The notes beneath the pieces were generated by a model. The model had not been told where the DNA came from. It made no database searches and saw only the letters and a list, made by a program, of their open reading frames with translations. 64,000 bases of DNA from Clostridium_AT stratigraminis (GTDB lineage Bacteria; Bacillota; Clostridia; Clostridiales; Clostridiaceae): NCBI RefSeq assembly GCF_045310675.1, contig NZ_JBJHZZ010000001.1, positions 558,001 through 622,000 on the forward strand. The letters are read 5' to 3'. A program made the translations under genes and the position numbers. This document shows, piece after piece, positions 8,303 to 17,665 of the stretch (positions are counted from its first letter, which is position 1; every line of letters starts with the position of its first letter).

Positions 8303-8755
8303 ATGGAAGTGTTATTTGTATGTACAGGTAATACCTGTAGAAGCTGCATGGCTGAAGCCATTTTTAATAGTCTTTGTACTCTTAAAAATGTAAAAGCTTC
8401 ATCTGCTGGACTATCTATTGAAAAAAACAGTATAGCTTCCATTTATTCAGCTCAATTAGTTAAGGAAAATTTATCCTTAGATATTAGTAAAAGGTTGGCA
8501 ATTCAGCTTACTTTAGAAATGTTAGATAATGCTGGCTTGATATTAACTATGACCACTAATATTAAAAATATAATCACTTCAAGATTTCCTAAGCTTAAAG
8601 ACAAAGTATTCTCTTTGAATGAATATGTCGGCATGAAGGGTGATATAGTTGACCCTTATGGCGGCGATTTTCCTATTTACAGTAAAACTTATAACGCTTT
8701 AAATAATAGTATATTATTATTGTTAGACAAAATAAAAGAAGATAAAAGCATTTAA
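8303..8755 (+). CDS. Low molecular weight phosphatase (YwlE-type)
   Basis: Shows the CX5R phosphatase loop right at the N-terminus (C7-TGNTC-R13) and the acid motif DPYGG near the C-terminus, the layout of low-molecular-weight protein tyrosine phosphatases. Its position after Sua5 and before rpiB matches ywlE of Bacillus, whose product removes phosphate from arginine, but substrate specificity is inference here. ATG 8303 lies six bases after GGAGGG; a TTG at 8297 is too close to that site. Confidence 0.88.
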   Translation: MEVLFVCTGNTCRSCMAEAIFNSLCTLKNVKASSAGLSIEKNSIASIYSAQLVKENLSLDISKRLAIQLTLEMLDNAGLILTMTTNIKNIITSRFPKLKDKVFSLNEYVGMKGDIVDPYGGDFPIYSKTYNALNNSILLLLDKIKEDKSI

Positions 8756-8781
8756 AAAAAGTGCTATTATCTTCTTTTTTG
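8737..8781 (+). terminator. Probable terminator after the YwlE-type gene
   Basis: AGAAGATAAAAGCA pairs imperfectly with TGCTATTATCTTCT, followed by TTTTT. The left arm overlaps the end of the coding region. Confidence 0.5.
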
Positions 8782-8837
8782 TAATAAAAAATTATAAAAA
8801 TTCTAAAAATAGTATAAGGAAAACAAGGAGGAAAGAT

Positions 8838-9287
8838 ATGAAAATTGCAATAGGCAGCGACCACGCTGGTTTAAGTTTAAAAAATGAAGTAGTAAAACAT
8901 TTAGAAAAGATAGGTATAGAATTTAAGGATTTTGGAACTTTTTCTGAAGATTCAACTGACTATCCTGATTATGCTCAGGCTGTTGCAGAGGAGGTTACTG
9001 CAAAGAATTTTGATTTTGGTATTTTAGTTTGCGGTACAGGAATTGGTATAAGCATTGCTGCAAATAAAGTTCCAGGTATAAGAGCAGCACTGTGCTCCGA
9101 TACCTTCAGTGCTCACTCAAGTAGAGAGCATAATAATGCAAATATTTTAGCATTAGGAGCAAGAGTATTAGGTACTGGACTTGCACTTGATATTGTTGAT
9201 AACTTTTTAAATGCTAGCTTTTTAGGAGATAGGCATTTAAAAAGAATAAATAAAATAACAGCAATTGAAAATAAATATATGAAATAG
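8838..9287 (+). CDS. rpiB: Ribose 5-phosphate isomerase B
   Basis: Interconverts ribulose 5-phosphate and ribose 5-phosphate in the pentose phosphate pathway. The 149-aa protein has the N-terminal GSDHAGLSLK, the catalytic-cysteine loop VCGTGIGISIAANK and the SREHNNANILALGARV stretch typical of RpiB/LacAB. The ATG has AAGGAGG in good position. upp follows after 11 bases, so rpiB and upp probably share a message, consistent with the supply of ribose phosphate for nucleotide salvage. Confidence 0.95.
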   Translation: MKIAIGSDHAGLSLKNEVVKHLEKIGIEFKDFGTFSEDSTDYPDYAQAVAEEVTAKNFDFGILVCGTGIGISIAANKVPGIRAALCSDTFSAHSSREHNNANILALGARVLGTGLALDIVDNFLNASFLGDRHLKRINKITAIENKYMK

Positions 9288-9298
9288 GGGGAAATAAA

Positions 9299-9928
9299 AT
9301 GAGTAAAGTTACACAAATTGCACATCCATTGATATTACACAAATTAGCATTTATTAGGGATAAAAACACAGGATCAAAAGATTTTAGAGAACTTGTAGAA
9401 GAAGTAGCAATGCTTATGGCTTATGAAGTAACTCGTGACTTACAGCTGGAGGAAGTGGAAATTGAGACTCCTATATGCACAGCTAAATGTAAAATGCTTT
9501 CAGGTAAAAAAGTTGCAATAGTCCCAATTTTGAGAGCTGGACTTGGAATGGTAGATGGAATGCTTAAACTTATACCCGCAGCAAAGGTTGGTCATATTGG
9601 ATTATATAGAGATGAAGCTACACTAAAACCAGTAGAATATTTCTGTAAGCTTCCACAGGATATTGAAGAAAGAGATGTAATTGTAACTGATCCTATGCTA
9701 GCTACTGGAGGATCAGCAGTAGATGCAATAGCTTTATTAAAGAGAAAAGGAGCAAAATATATAAAATTGATGTGTTTAATAGCAGCTCCTGAAGGCATAA
9801 AAAATGTTATGAATGCTCATCCAGATGTAGATATATATGTGGCAGCTATTGATGAAAAGTTAAATGAACTTGGTTATATTGTACCAGGACTTGGAGATGC
9901 AGGAGATCGCCTCTTTGGTACTAAGTAA
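9299..9928 (+). CDS. upp: Uracil phosphoribosyltransferase
   Basis: Converts uracil and PRPP to UMP in pyrimidine salvage. The 209-aa protein has the family landmarks VPILRAGLGMVDG, the PRPP-binding loop VTDPMLATGGSAVDA, and the C-terminal uracil-binding GLGDAGDRLFGT. GGGG precedes the ATG by about seven bases. A strong hairpin terminator follows 65 bases after the stop. Confidence 0.97.
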   Translation: MSKVTQIAHPLILHKLAFIRDKNTGSKDFRELVEEVAMLMAYEVTRDLQLEEVEIETPICTAKCKMLSGKKVAIVPILRAGLGMVDGMLKLIPAAKVGHIGLYRDEATLKPVEYFCKLPQDIEERDVIVTDPMLATGGSAVDAIALLKRKGAKYIKLMCLIAAPEGIKNVMNAHPDVDIYVAAIDEKLNELGYIVPGLGDAGDRLFGTK

Positions 9929-9992
9929 GACAAAGCTTTAAACTTCAGTAAATTTCATTTTCCTTAATAAGTTAAAAAATAATTATATAAAA

Positions 9993-10026
9993 AACTGATT
10001 TCAGCATAAGCTGGAGTCAGTTTTTT
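9993..10026 (+). terminator. Intrinsic terminator after upp
   Basis: AACTGATTTCAGC/GCTGGAGTCAGTT stem (with wobble and one mismatch) around ATAA, followed by TTTT. Confidence 0.8.
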
Positions 10027-10099
10027 ATATTTTATATTAAATTTTTGGCTTTAGAGAGCACTGGAATCAGTGCACAGTAAGGAATGTTTAAAATTAGTT

Positions 10100-10128
10100 T
10101 TGTATTATTAATATAAATGACTTATAAT
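10100..10128 (+). promoter_or_regulatory. Promoter of the dCMP deaminase gene
   Basis: TTGTAT (10100-10105), 17-base spacer, TATAAT (10123-10128), 32 bases before the start codon. A GCACTG/CAGTGC inverted repeat lies just upstream, around 10057-10072. Confidence 0.6.
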
Positions 10129-10160
10129 ATTAGTGATTAATGTAGAAATGAGGAATACTG

Positions 10161-10649
10161 ATGGAACGAAGAGATAAGAATAATTATTATCTTGACATAG
10201 CTGAAACTGTTCTTGAGAGAGGAACTTGTTTAAGGAGAAATTATGGATCAATTATTGTTAAAAATGATGAGATAATATCCAGCGGATATACGGGAGCCCC
10301 AAGAGGACGGAAAAATTGTCAGGATATAGGGATTTGCCGTAGAGAACAGTTAAATGTTCCAAGAGGTACCCAGTATGAATTATGCCGTTCAGTACACTCT
10401 GAGGCAAATGCAATTATTAGTGCTTCTAGGCGTGATATGATAGGTGCCACTATATACATAGTTGGTAAAGAAACTAGAACCTTAGAGCTTGTTAGGGATG
10501 CAAATTCTTGCACAATGTGCAAAAGGTTAATTATAAATGCAGGTATTGAAAAAGTCATTATTAGAGATACAAAAGACAAATATCGTATAATTCAAGTACA
10601 GGACTGGATTAATGATGATGATTCATTAAGCAATGAATTCGGGTATTAA
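10161..10649 (+). CDS. dCMP deaminase family protein
   Basis: Zinc-dependent cytidine/deoxycytidylate deaminase fold, 162 aa. The metal and catalytic motif HSEANAI (H and E) and the second cysteine pair SCTMC are present; most relatives have P before the first cysteine, here S. Expected to deaminate dCMP to dUMP for dTMP synthesis, although ComEB-like or other substrates are possible. It has its own promoter and precedes tagO, with no obvious functional link to that gene. Confidence 0.85.
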   Translation: MERRDKNNYYLDIAETVLERGTCLRRNYGSIIVKNDEIISSGYTGAPRGRKNCQDIGICRREQLNVPRGTQYELCRSVHSEANAIISASRRDMIGATIYIVGKETRTLELVRDANSCTMCKRLIINAGIEKVIIRDTKDKYRIIQVQDWINDDDSLSNEFGY

Positions 10650-10708
10650 ATGGTACTTAATATACAGGAAAGGATTCTTACTAATCGATTAAATTAGGAA
10701 GGTAACTT

Positions 10709-11731
10709 ATGAATAATTATTTTTTAATTTTAGTATCGGCGGTTATATCTTTATTAGCAACCCCATTAGTAAAAAAGTTTGCAGTTAAAATTGGGGCAAT
10801 AGACGTTCCAAAGGATGAAAGAAGAGTACATAAAAAGCCAATTCCATTATTAGGTGGTTTAGCAATTTATATTGCATTTATGATAACTATAATTTTAAAA
10901 AAGGGCAGCCTTGAAATATCTGAATTAGGAATAATCTTAGGTTCTACAATAATAGTTATAGGCGGGGTAATTGACGATATTAAGGATTTAAAGCCTTTAG
11001 TGAAACTTAGCATTCAAATTGTAGCTGCTCTTTGCCTAATTGTAAGTGGAGTAAGTATTACAATACTGACAAATCCTTTTGGAGGCACAAATGGACTTAT
11101 ATACATAAGCTGGTTGTATATACCTTTCACAGTAATTTGGGTTGTAGGCATTACTAATGCGTTAAATCTTATTGATGGCTTAGATGGTTTGGCTGCAGGG
11201 GTGGCGCTTATTTCTACAATAACAATTTTTATTATTGCTATAATTCATAATAGATCTGAAGCTGCCGTTCTCACTTCAGTGCTTGGTGGAGCTATTATTG
11301 GATTTTTGCCATATAATTTTAATCCTGCAACTATATTTATGGGTGATACTGGAGCACAGCTGCTTGGATTTCTACTAGCGGCAATATCTATGGAAGGTAC
11401 AATTAAATCAGCTACAGCCTTTGCTGTATCAGTTCCAATTCTAGCTATTGGGCTGCCAATCTATGACACTATTTTTGCTATGATTAGAAGAAAGGTAAAT
11501 GGGAAGCCAATATCTCAAGCAGATAGAGGGCATTTGCATCATAGATTGTTAGATCTTGGACTTTCACAGAGGCAGGCTGTTATTATAATGTATTTACTTA
11601 GTGCAATTCTAGGAGGTATTGCTATTATAGCAATGCAAATAAGTACCGTTCGTTCTTATTTCTTAATGGCTTCAGTGATAACGATTATTGTATTCGTTGC
11701 TTGGAAGATGGGCTTTTTTAAACATGACTAG
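10709..11731 (+). CDS. tagO: Undecaprenyl-phosphate GlcNAc-1-phosphate transferase
   Basis: Integral membrane enzyme that starts teichoic-acid or polysaccharide synthesis by moving GlcNAc-1-phosphate onto the C55 lipid carrier. The 340-aa protein has about ten hydrophobic segments and the MraY/WecA-family motifs: GGVIDDIKDL, NALNLIDGLDGLA, FMGDTGAQLLGF and the cytoplasmic HLHHRLLDLGLSQRQ. The gene is followed after 23 bases by wecB, which makes the related sugar nucleotide UDP-ManNAc, so the two likely form an operon for wall polymer linkage units. Confidence 0.93.
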   Translation: MNNYFLILVSAVISLLATPLVKKFAVKIGAIDVPKDERRVHKKPIPLLGGLAIYIAFMITIILKKGSLEISELGIILGSTIIVIGGVIDDIKDLKPLVKLSIQIVAALCLIVSGVSITILTNPFGGTNGLIYISWLYIPFTVIWVVGITNALNLIDGLDGLAAGVALISTITIFIIAIIHNRSEAAVLTSVLGGAIIGFLPYNFNPATIFMGDTGAQLLGFLLAAISMEGTIKSATAFAVSVPILAIGLPIYDTIFAMIRRKVNGKPISQADRGHLHHRLLDLGLSQRQAVIIMYLLSAILGGIAIIAMQISTVRSYFLMASVITIIVFVAWKMGFFKHD

Positions 11732-11754
11732 CATATTACTTAGGAGGAAATTAA

Positions 11755-12918
11755 ATGGAGAAAATTAAAGTAATTACCATATTCGGAACTAGACCTGAGG
11801 CGGTAAAAATGGCTCCGCTGGTAAATGAATTACAACAAAGAGAAGAGATAGAATCTTTGGTTTGCGTAACAGCACAACATAGACAAATGTTAGATCAAGT
11901 CCTTGAACTTTTTAATATAAATCCTAATTACGATTTAAATATTATGCAAGCAAAGCAAAGTTTAACAGGTATAACTACTAAAGTATTAGAAGGGCTTGAA
12001 GAAGTTTTTGAAAAAGAGAAACCAAACTTGATTTTAGTTCATGGTGATACAACTACTACCTTTGCTGGATCTCTTGCTGCTTTCTACAAGCAAATAAAGG
12101 TTGGTCATGTAGAAGCTGGTCTTAGAACCTTTGATAAATACTTTCCTTTCCCTGAAGAAATGAATAGAAAGCTTACAGGTGCCATTGCTGATCTTCATTT
12201 TGCGCCTACTGCAGGAGCAAAAGAAAACCTTTTAAGAGAAGGAATTAAGGAAAGCGACATTTATGTAACAGGAAATACGGTAATAGATGCTATGAATTAT
12301 ACTGTTGAAGATGAGTATGAATTTACTAATAAAGAATTAAATGAAATAGATTATAAGTCTAAAAAGGTAATTATGGTTACAGCTCATCGAAGAGAAAATT
12401 GGGGCGAAGGTATAGAAAATATATGCAAGGCTCTAAAAAATATTGTAGAAAACAATAAAGAAGTTGAGCTTGTTTATCTAGTTCATTTAAATCCTATAGT
12501 CAAAGATGTTGTTTACAAATATTTAGATGGTGTTGAAAGAGTACATTTGCTGCCGCCGCTTGATACAAAGGAAACACATAATCTGATGAATAAGTGTTAT
12601 ATGATTATGACTGATTCCGGCGGTCTTCAAGAGGAGGCACCACATCTTGGAAAACCAGTCTTGGTACTTAGGGATGTAACTGAAAGACCTGAAGCTGTGG
12701 AAGCAGGAACTGTAAAACTTATTGGAACAAACATGGAAGTTATAATAAGTAATGCTAATGAGTTAATAAGAGATAAAGATGAATATGATGTTATGAGAAA
12801 AGCCATAAACCCCTATGGCGATGGTAAAGCTTCTAAAAGAATAGTTGATGCTATATTATATAATTTTGGTTATAACAATAAAACCTTAACTGAATTTAAT
12901 GTAAATGAGAAGCATTAA
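11755..12918 (+). CDS. wecB: UDP-N-acetylglucosamine 2-epimerase (non-hydrolysing)
   Basis: Interconverts UDP-GlcNAc and UDP-ManNAc in the cytoplasm, for wall teichoic acid or capsule. The 387-aa protein shows FGTRPEAVKMAPL at the N-terminus, VHGDTTTTFAGSLAAFY, HVEAGLRTFD, and the UDP-binding TDSGGLQEEAPHLGKPVLVLRD. AGGAGG precedes the ATG. It lies directly downstream of tagO and ends in an intrinsic terminator. It could equally be called mnaA. Confidence 0.95.
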   Translation: MEKIKVITIFGTRPEAVKMAPLVNELQQREEIESLVCVTAQHRQMLDQVLELFNINPNYDLNIMQAKQSLTGITTKVLEGLEEVFEKEKPNLILVHGDTTTTFAGSLAAFYKQIKVGHVEAGLRTFDKYFPFPEEMNRKLTGAIADLHFAPTAGAKENLLREGIKESDIYVTGNTVIDAMNYTVEDEYEFTNKELNEIDYKSKKVIMVTAHRRENWGEGIENICKALKNIVENNKEVELVYLVHLNPIVKDVVYKYLDGVERVHLLPPLDTKETHNLMNKCYMIMTDSGGLQEEAPHLGKPVLVLRDVTERPEAVEAGTVKLIGTNMEVIISNANELIRDKDEYDVMRKAINPYGDGKASKRIVDAILYNFGYNNKTLTEFNVNEKH

Positions 12919-12934
12919 TTATAAAATATTTACA

Positions 12935-12966
12935 GACACAAACTTTTTAAAAGCTTGTGTCTTTTT
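12935..12966 (+). terminator. Intrinsic terminator after wecB
   Basis: GACACAAaC/GcTTGTGTC stem extended by TTTT/AAAA, then TTTTT. Confidence 0.8.
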
Positions 12967-12978
12967 CTTATGTAAAAG

Positions 12979-13007
12979 TTGATAAATGCAAAGTAATCGA
13001 ATATAAT
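12979..13007 (+). promoter_or_regulatory. Sigma-A type promoter of thl
   Basis: TTGATA (12979-12984), 17-base spacer, TATAAT (13002-13007), 48 bases before the start codon. Confidence 0.8.
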
Positions 13008-13055
13008 GAAATTGTTTACATGGGTATTTTAAATTTAATAAATGGGGGAATAAGA

Positions 13056-14234
13056 ATGAGAGATGTAGTAATTGTAAGTGCAGTACGAACTGCAATTGGT
13101 TCTTTTGGGGGGAGTTTAAAAGATATACCGGCTCCGGAACTTGGAGCAATAGTTATTAACGAAGCTCTTAAAAGAGTTAACTTAAATCCTGAAATGGTAG
13201 ATGAAGTTATACTAGGAAATGTGCTGCAGGCGGGACTTGGACAGAATACCGCAAGGCAAGCTGTAATAAAAGCAGGACTTCCAGTTGAGGTACCTGCAAT
13301 GACTATTAATAAGGTATGTGGTTCTGGCCTTAGAGCAGTTGAGCTAGCTGCACAAATTATAAAAGCCGGAGATGCTGATATAATTATTGCAGGCGGTATG
13401 GAAAACATGTCTAGGGCACCTTATATTTTAAATGATGCTAGATGGGGATACAGAATGGGCGCAGGTTCCTTAGTAGATTCTATGCTTAGTGAAGGACTTA
13501 CTGATATTTTTAATGGATATCATATGGGAATAACAGCTGAAAATGTAGCAGAAAAGTGGAATATATCAAGAGAAATGCAGGATGAATTTGCACTTGATTC
13601 ACAATTAAAAGCAGAAAAAGCAATTGTTGAAGGTAAGTTTAAAGAAGAAATTGTTCCAGTAAGTATCCCACAGAGAAAAGGGGAACCTATTATTTTTGAA
13701 GTGGATGAATTTCCGAGAAAAGGCAGCACTATTGAAGCACTAAGAAAATTAAAGCCTGCCTTTAAAAAAGATGGAACTGTTACTGCAGGCAATGCTTCAG
13801 GAATAAATGATGGTGCAGCAGCTTTAGTAATAATGAGTTTAGATAAGGCAAAAGAGTTAGGTCTAAGTCCTATGGCAACCATAGTTTCATATGCTCAAGG
13901 TGGGGTAGATCCTTCAATTATGGGCTATGGACCTTATAGCGCAGTGAGAAAGGCTTTAGAAAAAGGAAAGCTTGAAATTAAGGACATTGATTTGATTGAA
14001 GCTAATGAGGCCTTTGCAGCTCAAAGCTTAGCAGTAGCTAAGGATTTAAAGCTTGATATGAATAAGGTTAACGTAAATGGAGGTGCAATTGCTTTAGGAC
14101 ACCCTATTGGAGCATCTGGAGCACGAATACTTGTTACTCTTATTCATGAAATGCAAAGAAAGAATGTTAAGAATGGATTAGCTACATTATGTATTGGTGG
14201 CGGAATGGGAACTGCAATTATAATCCAGAGATAG
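13056..14234 (+). CDS. thl: Acetyl-CoA acetyltransferase (thiolase)
   Basis: Condenses two acetyl-CoA to acetoacetyl-CoA, the entry step to butyrate, butanol or acetone pathways in clostridia. The 392-aa protein has the nucleophile C88 (NKVCGSGLRA), H349 in GGAIALGHPIGASGAR and the second catalytic cysteine C379 (LCIGGGMG). An upstream in-frame extension to 12957 is rejected because GGGGG sits before ATG 13056 and the family starts with MRDVVIVSA. It stands alone with a near-consensus promoter and a strong terminator, so it is probably highly expressed and monocistronic. Confidence 0.96.
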   Translation: MRDVVIVSAVRTAIGSFGGSLKDIPAPELGAIVINEALKRVNLNPEMVDEVILGNVLQAGLGQNTARQAVIKAGLPVEVPAMTINKVCGSGLRAVELAAQIIKAGDADIIIAGGMENMSRAPYILNDARWGYRMGAGSLVDSMLSEGLTDIFNGYHMGITAENVAEKWNISREMQDEFALDSQLKAEKAIVEGKFKEEIVPVSIPQRKGEPIIFEVDEFPRKGSTIEALRKLKPAFKKDGTVTAGNASGINDGAAALVIMSLDKAKELGLSPMATIVSYAQGGVDPSIMGYGPYSAVRKALEKGKLEIKDIDLIEANEAFAAQSLAVAKDLKLDMNKVNVNGGAIALGHPIGASGARILVTLIHEMQRKNVKNGLATLCIGGGMGTAIIIQR

Positions 14235-14245
14235 TGCGAAAACAC

Positions 14246-14270
14246 AAAGAGGCTTAGGCCTCTTTTTTTT
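14246..14270 (+). terminator. Intrinsic terminator after thl
   Basis: AAAGAGGC/GCCTCTTT perfect stem with TTAG loop, running into eight T residues. Confidence 0.9.
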
Positions 14271-14366
14271 CACACTTTTTTAAATTTCTTATATATTAAT
14301 AGTATATTTATGGAATAAAAGTTAATGGTTTTGTCCATAATCAAAAGAGAAAGGTAGGGGGTCTCT

Positions 14367-15047
14367 TTGAAAAGCAAAATCATTATATTAGTTTTCTTAT
14401 TTATTTTATCATTGTCAAACTTAAGTAATTTATCCATTGCAAAAAAAAATACTCATATATTCAATAAAATAATCGAATCAGCTAATGGAAGTATTGTTGA
14501 GTATGGTATCAGAGCAAATTTCGAAATTGATGAAAATGGTGAAAAGTATTGTCTTAATTTATTAAAAAAATTAAATTTATCAGATAGCAATATAAAGATT
14601 TCAAAGGATGGTAAATATTACTGTGTGGATTTTAAATCAGAAGCAGTAAATGGCTACATAGAATATTCGGATTATGATAATTATAATCTTGTGAGTTTAA
14701 ATATTGTTAGAACCAATAATGAAAACAGACTAGATGAGTTAATAAACAGAATTGATTCAGCTATTAATAAAAAAGATGTTAAGTATTTTCAGTATTTAAA
14801 GGCAAAGGTTCCGGAAAGGGATAATGAAAAATTAAATAATGAAATTATAAATATGTTAATGATAGAAAATACAAGTAATATCTCAACGGTTAAGTTAAAA
14901 AATGGTACTAGTACTGTGGCATATACAAAGCAATTTATCCCAATAAAGGATAATGGAAAACTTGTAGATTTAAATTTTGCTGTCTGCAGTTATGGAACAG
15001 GAACATATTTAATAATCGGTACACCAATCATTATAGAAGCTTATTAA
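14367..15047 (+). CDS. YwmB-like secreted protein (DUF1779)
   Basis: A 226-aa protein with an N-terminal hydrophobic signal segment (residues 4-24, ending SIAKK) and a polar remainder. Assignment to the YwmB family (TATA-box-binding-like fold, function unknown) rests mainly on its position directly before murA and spoIID, the same order as in Bacillus, and on size. The start is TTG at 14367 after GGGGG. Sequence similarity should be confirmed. Confidence 0.65.
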   Translation: MKSKIIILVFLFILSLSNLSNLSIAKKNTHIFNKIIESANGSIVEYGIRANFEIDENGEKYCLNLLKKLNLSDSNIKISKDGKYYCVDFKSEAVNGYIEYSDYDNYNLVSLNIVRTNNENRLDELINRIDSAINKKDVKYFQYLKAKVPERDNEKLNNEIINMLMIENTSNISTVKLKNGTSTVAYTKQFIPIKDNGKLVDLNFAVCSYGTGTYLIIGTPIIIEAY

Positions 15048-15066
15048 TAAGAAGTGGGGGAATTGT

Positions 15067-16326
15067 ATGGATAAAATAGTCATTAATGGAGGAAGTAAGC
15101 TTAATGGAAAAGTTAAGGTAAGTGCTGCAAAGAATTCTGTTTTGCCTATTATAGTTTCAAGCATTTTAAGTGGTGATAAATGTATCATAGAAAATGCACC
15201 TATGCTTGAAGATGTTTGTGTTATAGTGGATACCTTAAGGTCCTTGGGAGCTGAAATAAGCATTAACAAAGAAAGCAACAGAATCCTTATTGATACCACT
15301 AAACTAGTATATGGTGAGCCTTCAAGTGAACTTGTTAGAAAAATGAGAGCATCTTTTCTTATTATGGGACCTATGATTGCAAAGTTTGGAAGGTTTAAAA
15401 TATCTCTTCCAGGAGGCTGTAATATAGGAACAAGACCAATCGATCTGCATTTAAAGGGCTTTACTGCCTTAGGCGCAGAGGTTAATGTTGGCCACGGTTA
15501 TGTTGAGGCTAAGGCAAATAAACTTATTGGTAACAAAATTTATTTGGATTTTCCTTCAGTGGGAGCTACTGAAAATATTATGATGGCGGCAATTTTTGCT
15601 GATGGGGAAACTATAATTGAAAATTCTGCAGAAGAACCAGAAATTGAGGACTTAGCAAAATTTCTAAATAGTATGGGAGCCGAAGTTATAGGTGCAGGTA
15701 GTGATACAATTAAAATTATAGGAGTAAAAAACTTAAAAGGGACCGTACACAAACCAATTTGTGATCGGATAGAAGCTGGTACCTATATGGCAGCTGCGGC
15801 TATAACTAGAAGCAAAATTGTAATTTCAGGAATAAATGAAGAACATATAAAGCCAATAATCGCTAAACTCACCGAAATAGGTGTTTCAATGGAGGTAAAC
15901 GGAGATGAAATAATTGTAGATGCTAATAGAGATTTAAGACCAGTAGATATAAAAACAATGCCATATCCAGGATTTCCAACTGATATGCAGGCACAAATGA
16001 TGAGTCTTTTGTGTGTGTTAAAAGGAACAAGTATAGTAACAGAAACCATATTTGAAAACAGATTTATGCATGTTCAGGAACTGAAAAGAATGGGTGCTAA
16101 TATAAAAATTGATGGTAGAACTGCAGTTATTGAAGGAATAGAAAAATTTAGCGGTTCTGAGGTAAAAGCTACTGATCTTAGAGCTGGAGCAGCATTAATA
16201 CTTGCTGGCCTAGCAGCAGAGGGAACAACGGAAATAAGTGATGTTTATCATATAGACAGAGGTTATGTAGATATCGAAGGTAAACTTAAGGCTTTAGGTG
16301 CTGATATAGAAAGGAAATATTTTTAA
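15067..16326 (+). CDS. murA: UDP-N-acetylglucosamine 1-carboxyvinyltransferase
   Basis: First committed step of peptidoglycan synthesis: transfers enolpyruvate from PEP to UDP-GlcNAc. K22/N23 (AAKNSVLP) and the catalytic, fosfomycin-reactive C118 in PGGCNIGTRP are present; 419 aa. Clostridia often carry two murA genes, and this copy is the one linked to spoIID. GGGG precedes the ATG at 15067 and the YwmB-like gene ends 19 bases upstream, so the two are probably cotranscribed. A terminator follows, separating it from spoIID. Confidence 0.95.
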   Translation: MDKIVINGGSKLNGKVKVSAAKNSVLPIIVSSILSGDKCIIENAPMLEDVCVIVDTLRSLGAEISINKESNRILIDTTKLVYGEPSSELVRKMRASFLIMGPMIAKFGRFKISLPGGCNIGTRPIDLHLKGFTALGAEVNVGHGYVEAKANKLIGNKIYLDFPSVGATENIMMAAIFADGETIIENSAEEPEIEDLAKFLNSMGAEVIGAGSDTIKIIGVKNLKGTVHKPICDRIEAGTYMAAAAITRSKIVISGINEEHIKPIIAKLTEIGVSMEVNGDEIIVDANRDLRPVDIKTMPYPGFPTDMQAQMMSLLCVLKGTSIVTETIFENRFMHVQELKRMGANIKIDGRTAVIEGIEKFSGSEVKATDLRAGAALILAGLAAEGTTEISDVYHIDRGYVDIEGKLKALGADIERKYF

Positions 16327-16352
16327 AGGGCTGTGAGTGCAGCTCTTTTTTT
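16327..16352 (+). terminator. Intrinsic terminator after murA
   Basis: AGGGCTG/CAGCTCT stem with a six-base loop and a T-run, directly behind the murA stop codon. Confidence 0.75.
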
Positions 16353-16457
16353 ATGCTTAGAAAGTAATATTCCTATAAATAGCTAAATAAAATAGTATAA
16401 AAGCTTTTAGAAAAAGGCAAAGCATAATGCTTAGCTTAACAAATGAGGGGGATTGCA

Positions 16458-17516
16458 TTGCAAAGAGTATTTGTTTCTCTAAGACTTGGAAAGTTAGTGG
16501 TTTTTTTTATTTTTTCAATTTTACTACTTATTATATTTTCTATATTAATTATTGGAATTGAAAATAAAGGTATTAATTTTGGTAAAGGCGATGAAGGTAT
16601 ATCTAAGTATGATCTTACTAAAGAAGATATTTTACAAAATGATGACAAAACTCCAATTATTAAGCTCTATTTGTCAAAGGAAAATAAAGTTGTGGATATG
16701 AATCTTGAGGAATATGTAAGGGGTGTAGTGGCTGCAGAGATGCCTGCTGAATTTAATTTAGAAGCTCTTAAGGCCCAAGCAGTTGCAGCAAGAACCTATG
16801 CCTTAGCACATATGGAACAGTTTGGAGGAAGGAAATGCTCCTATGCTAAAGGCGCTGACATTTGCGATACTGTTAATAGTCAAGCATATATGAGTAAAGA
16901 AGAAAGATTTAAATTATGGAAAAGCAGCTCAGCTATAGGCTATTGGAATAAAATTACTGATGCAGTAAATCAAACCGAAGGAGAAATATTAACCTATGAT
17001 AGTAAACTAGTTCTTGAACCATATTACTTTGCAGTAAGCAGTGGAAAAACTGAAAATGCTGCAGAAGTTTTTGCTTCTAGTGAGCCTTATCTTAAATCTG
17101 TGAAAAGTCCTGGGGAAGAGGCATCACGTAATTATAAAACTACTCATAAATACAGTATTAATGAATTTATTAATATTGTTAATTCAAAATATTCTAAGGC
17201 AAAGCTTAATTCCAAAAATATTAAAAATCAGATATTTATAGAAGAGAGAACCTCAGCAGGAAGTGTAAAAAAAATAAAACTTGGAAATGCTGTAATATCT
17301 GGAGCAGACTTTCGAACAATGCTTAATTTAAATTCTGCAAATTTTAAAATTACTATATCTAAAGATATACAAGTCGACTGTTTTGGTTATGGTCACGGAG
17401 TAGGGATGAGTCAATGGGGAGCAGAAGTTATGGCAAAGGCGGGAAGCAGCTTTCAAGAGATTCTTTCTCATTATTATCAAGGAATAAAGATAGATAAAAT
17501 AAAAGATTTAAAATAA
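16458..17516 (+). CDS. spoIID: Stage II sporulation protein D
   Basis: Membrane-anchored lytic transglycosylase that degrades peptidoglycan during forespore engulfment, with SpoIIP and SpoIIM. One N-terminal transmembrane segment (about residues 12-34), then the SpoIID domain with AAEMPAEFNLEALKAQAVAA (containing the catalytic glutamate), YFAVSSGKTENA, and the C-terminal GYGHGVGMSQWGA. The frame opens at 16443, but GAGGGGG falls within that extension and TTG 16458 is six bases further, giving 352 aa. Expected to be under sigma-E in the mother cell; I cannot confirm a sigma-E promoter by eye. Confidence 0.94.
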   Translation: MQRVFVSLRLGKLVVFFIFSILLLIIFSILIIGIENKGINFGKGDEGISKYDLTKEDILQNDDKTPIIKLYLSKENKVVDMNLEEYVRGVVAAEMPAEFNLEALKAQAVAARTYALAHMEQFGGRKCSYAKGADICDTVNSQAYMSKEERFKLWKSSSAIGYWNKITDAVNQTEGEILTYDSKLVLEPYYFAVSSGKTENAAEVFASSEPYLKSVKSPGEEASRNYKTTHKYSINEFINIVNSKYSKAKLNSKNIKNQIFIEERTSAGSVKKIKLGNAVISGADFRTMLNLNSANFKITISKDIQVDCFGYGHGVGMSQWGAEVMAKAGSSFQEILSHYYQGIKIDKIKDLK

Positions 17517-17532
17517 GTATAAATATAAATTC

Positions 17533-17565
17533 AATGGGATGGTGAAGACCATCTCATTATTTTTG
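17533..17565 (+). terminator. Intrinsic terminator after spoIID
   Basis: AATGGGATGGT/ACCATCTCATT stem with GAAG loop, then ATTTTTG. Confidence 0.7.
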
Positions 17566-17665
17566 AAAAAAATGTCGAAAAGTAAGGAAAAAAATTCTAG
17601 TATAATTTCATAAAATATGTATTTTTTACTAACCTCTGGACAAACTACAAAAAGGAGGTGTTTGT

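Noticed and set aside
14355..14370. A 16-base match to the RF2 frameshift cassette (TAGGGGGTCTCTTTGA) just before the YwmB-like gene
   Set aside because: No open frame leads into it: an in-frame stop lies directly upstream. The GGGGG with a TTG start explains it as an ordinary ribosome binding site, so the match to prfB is coincidence.
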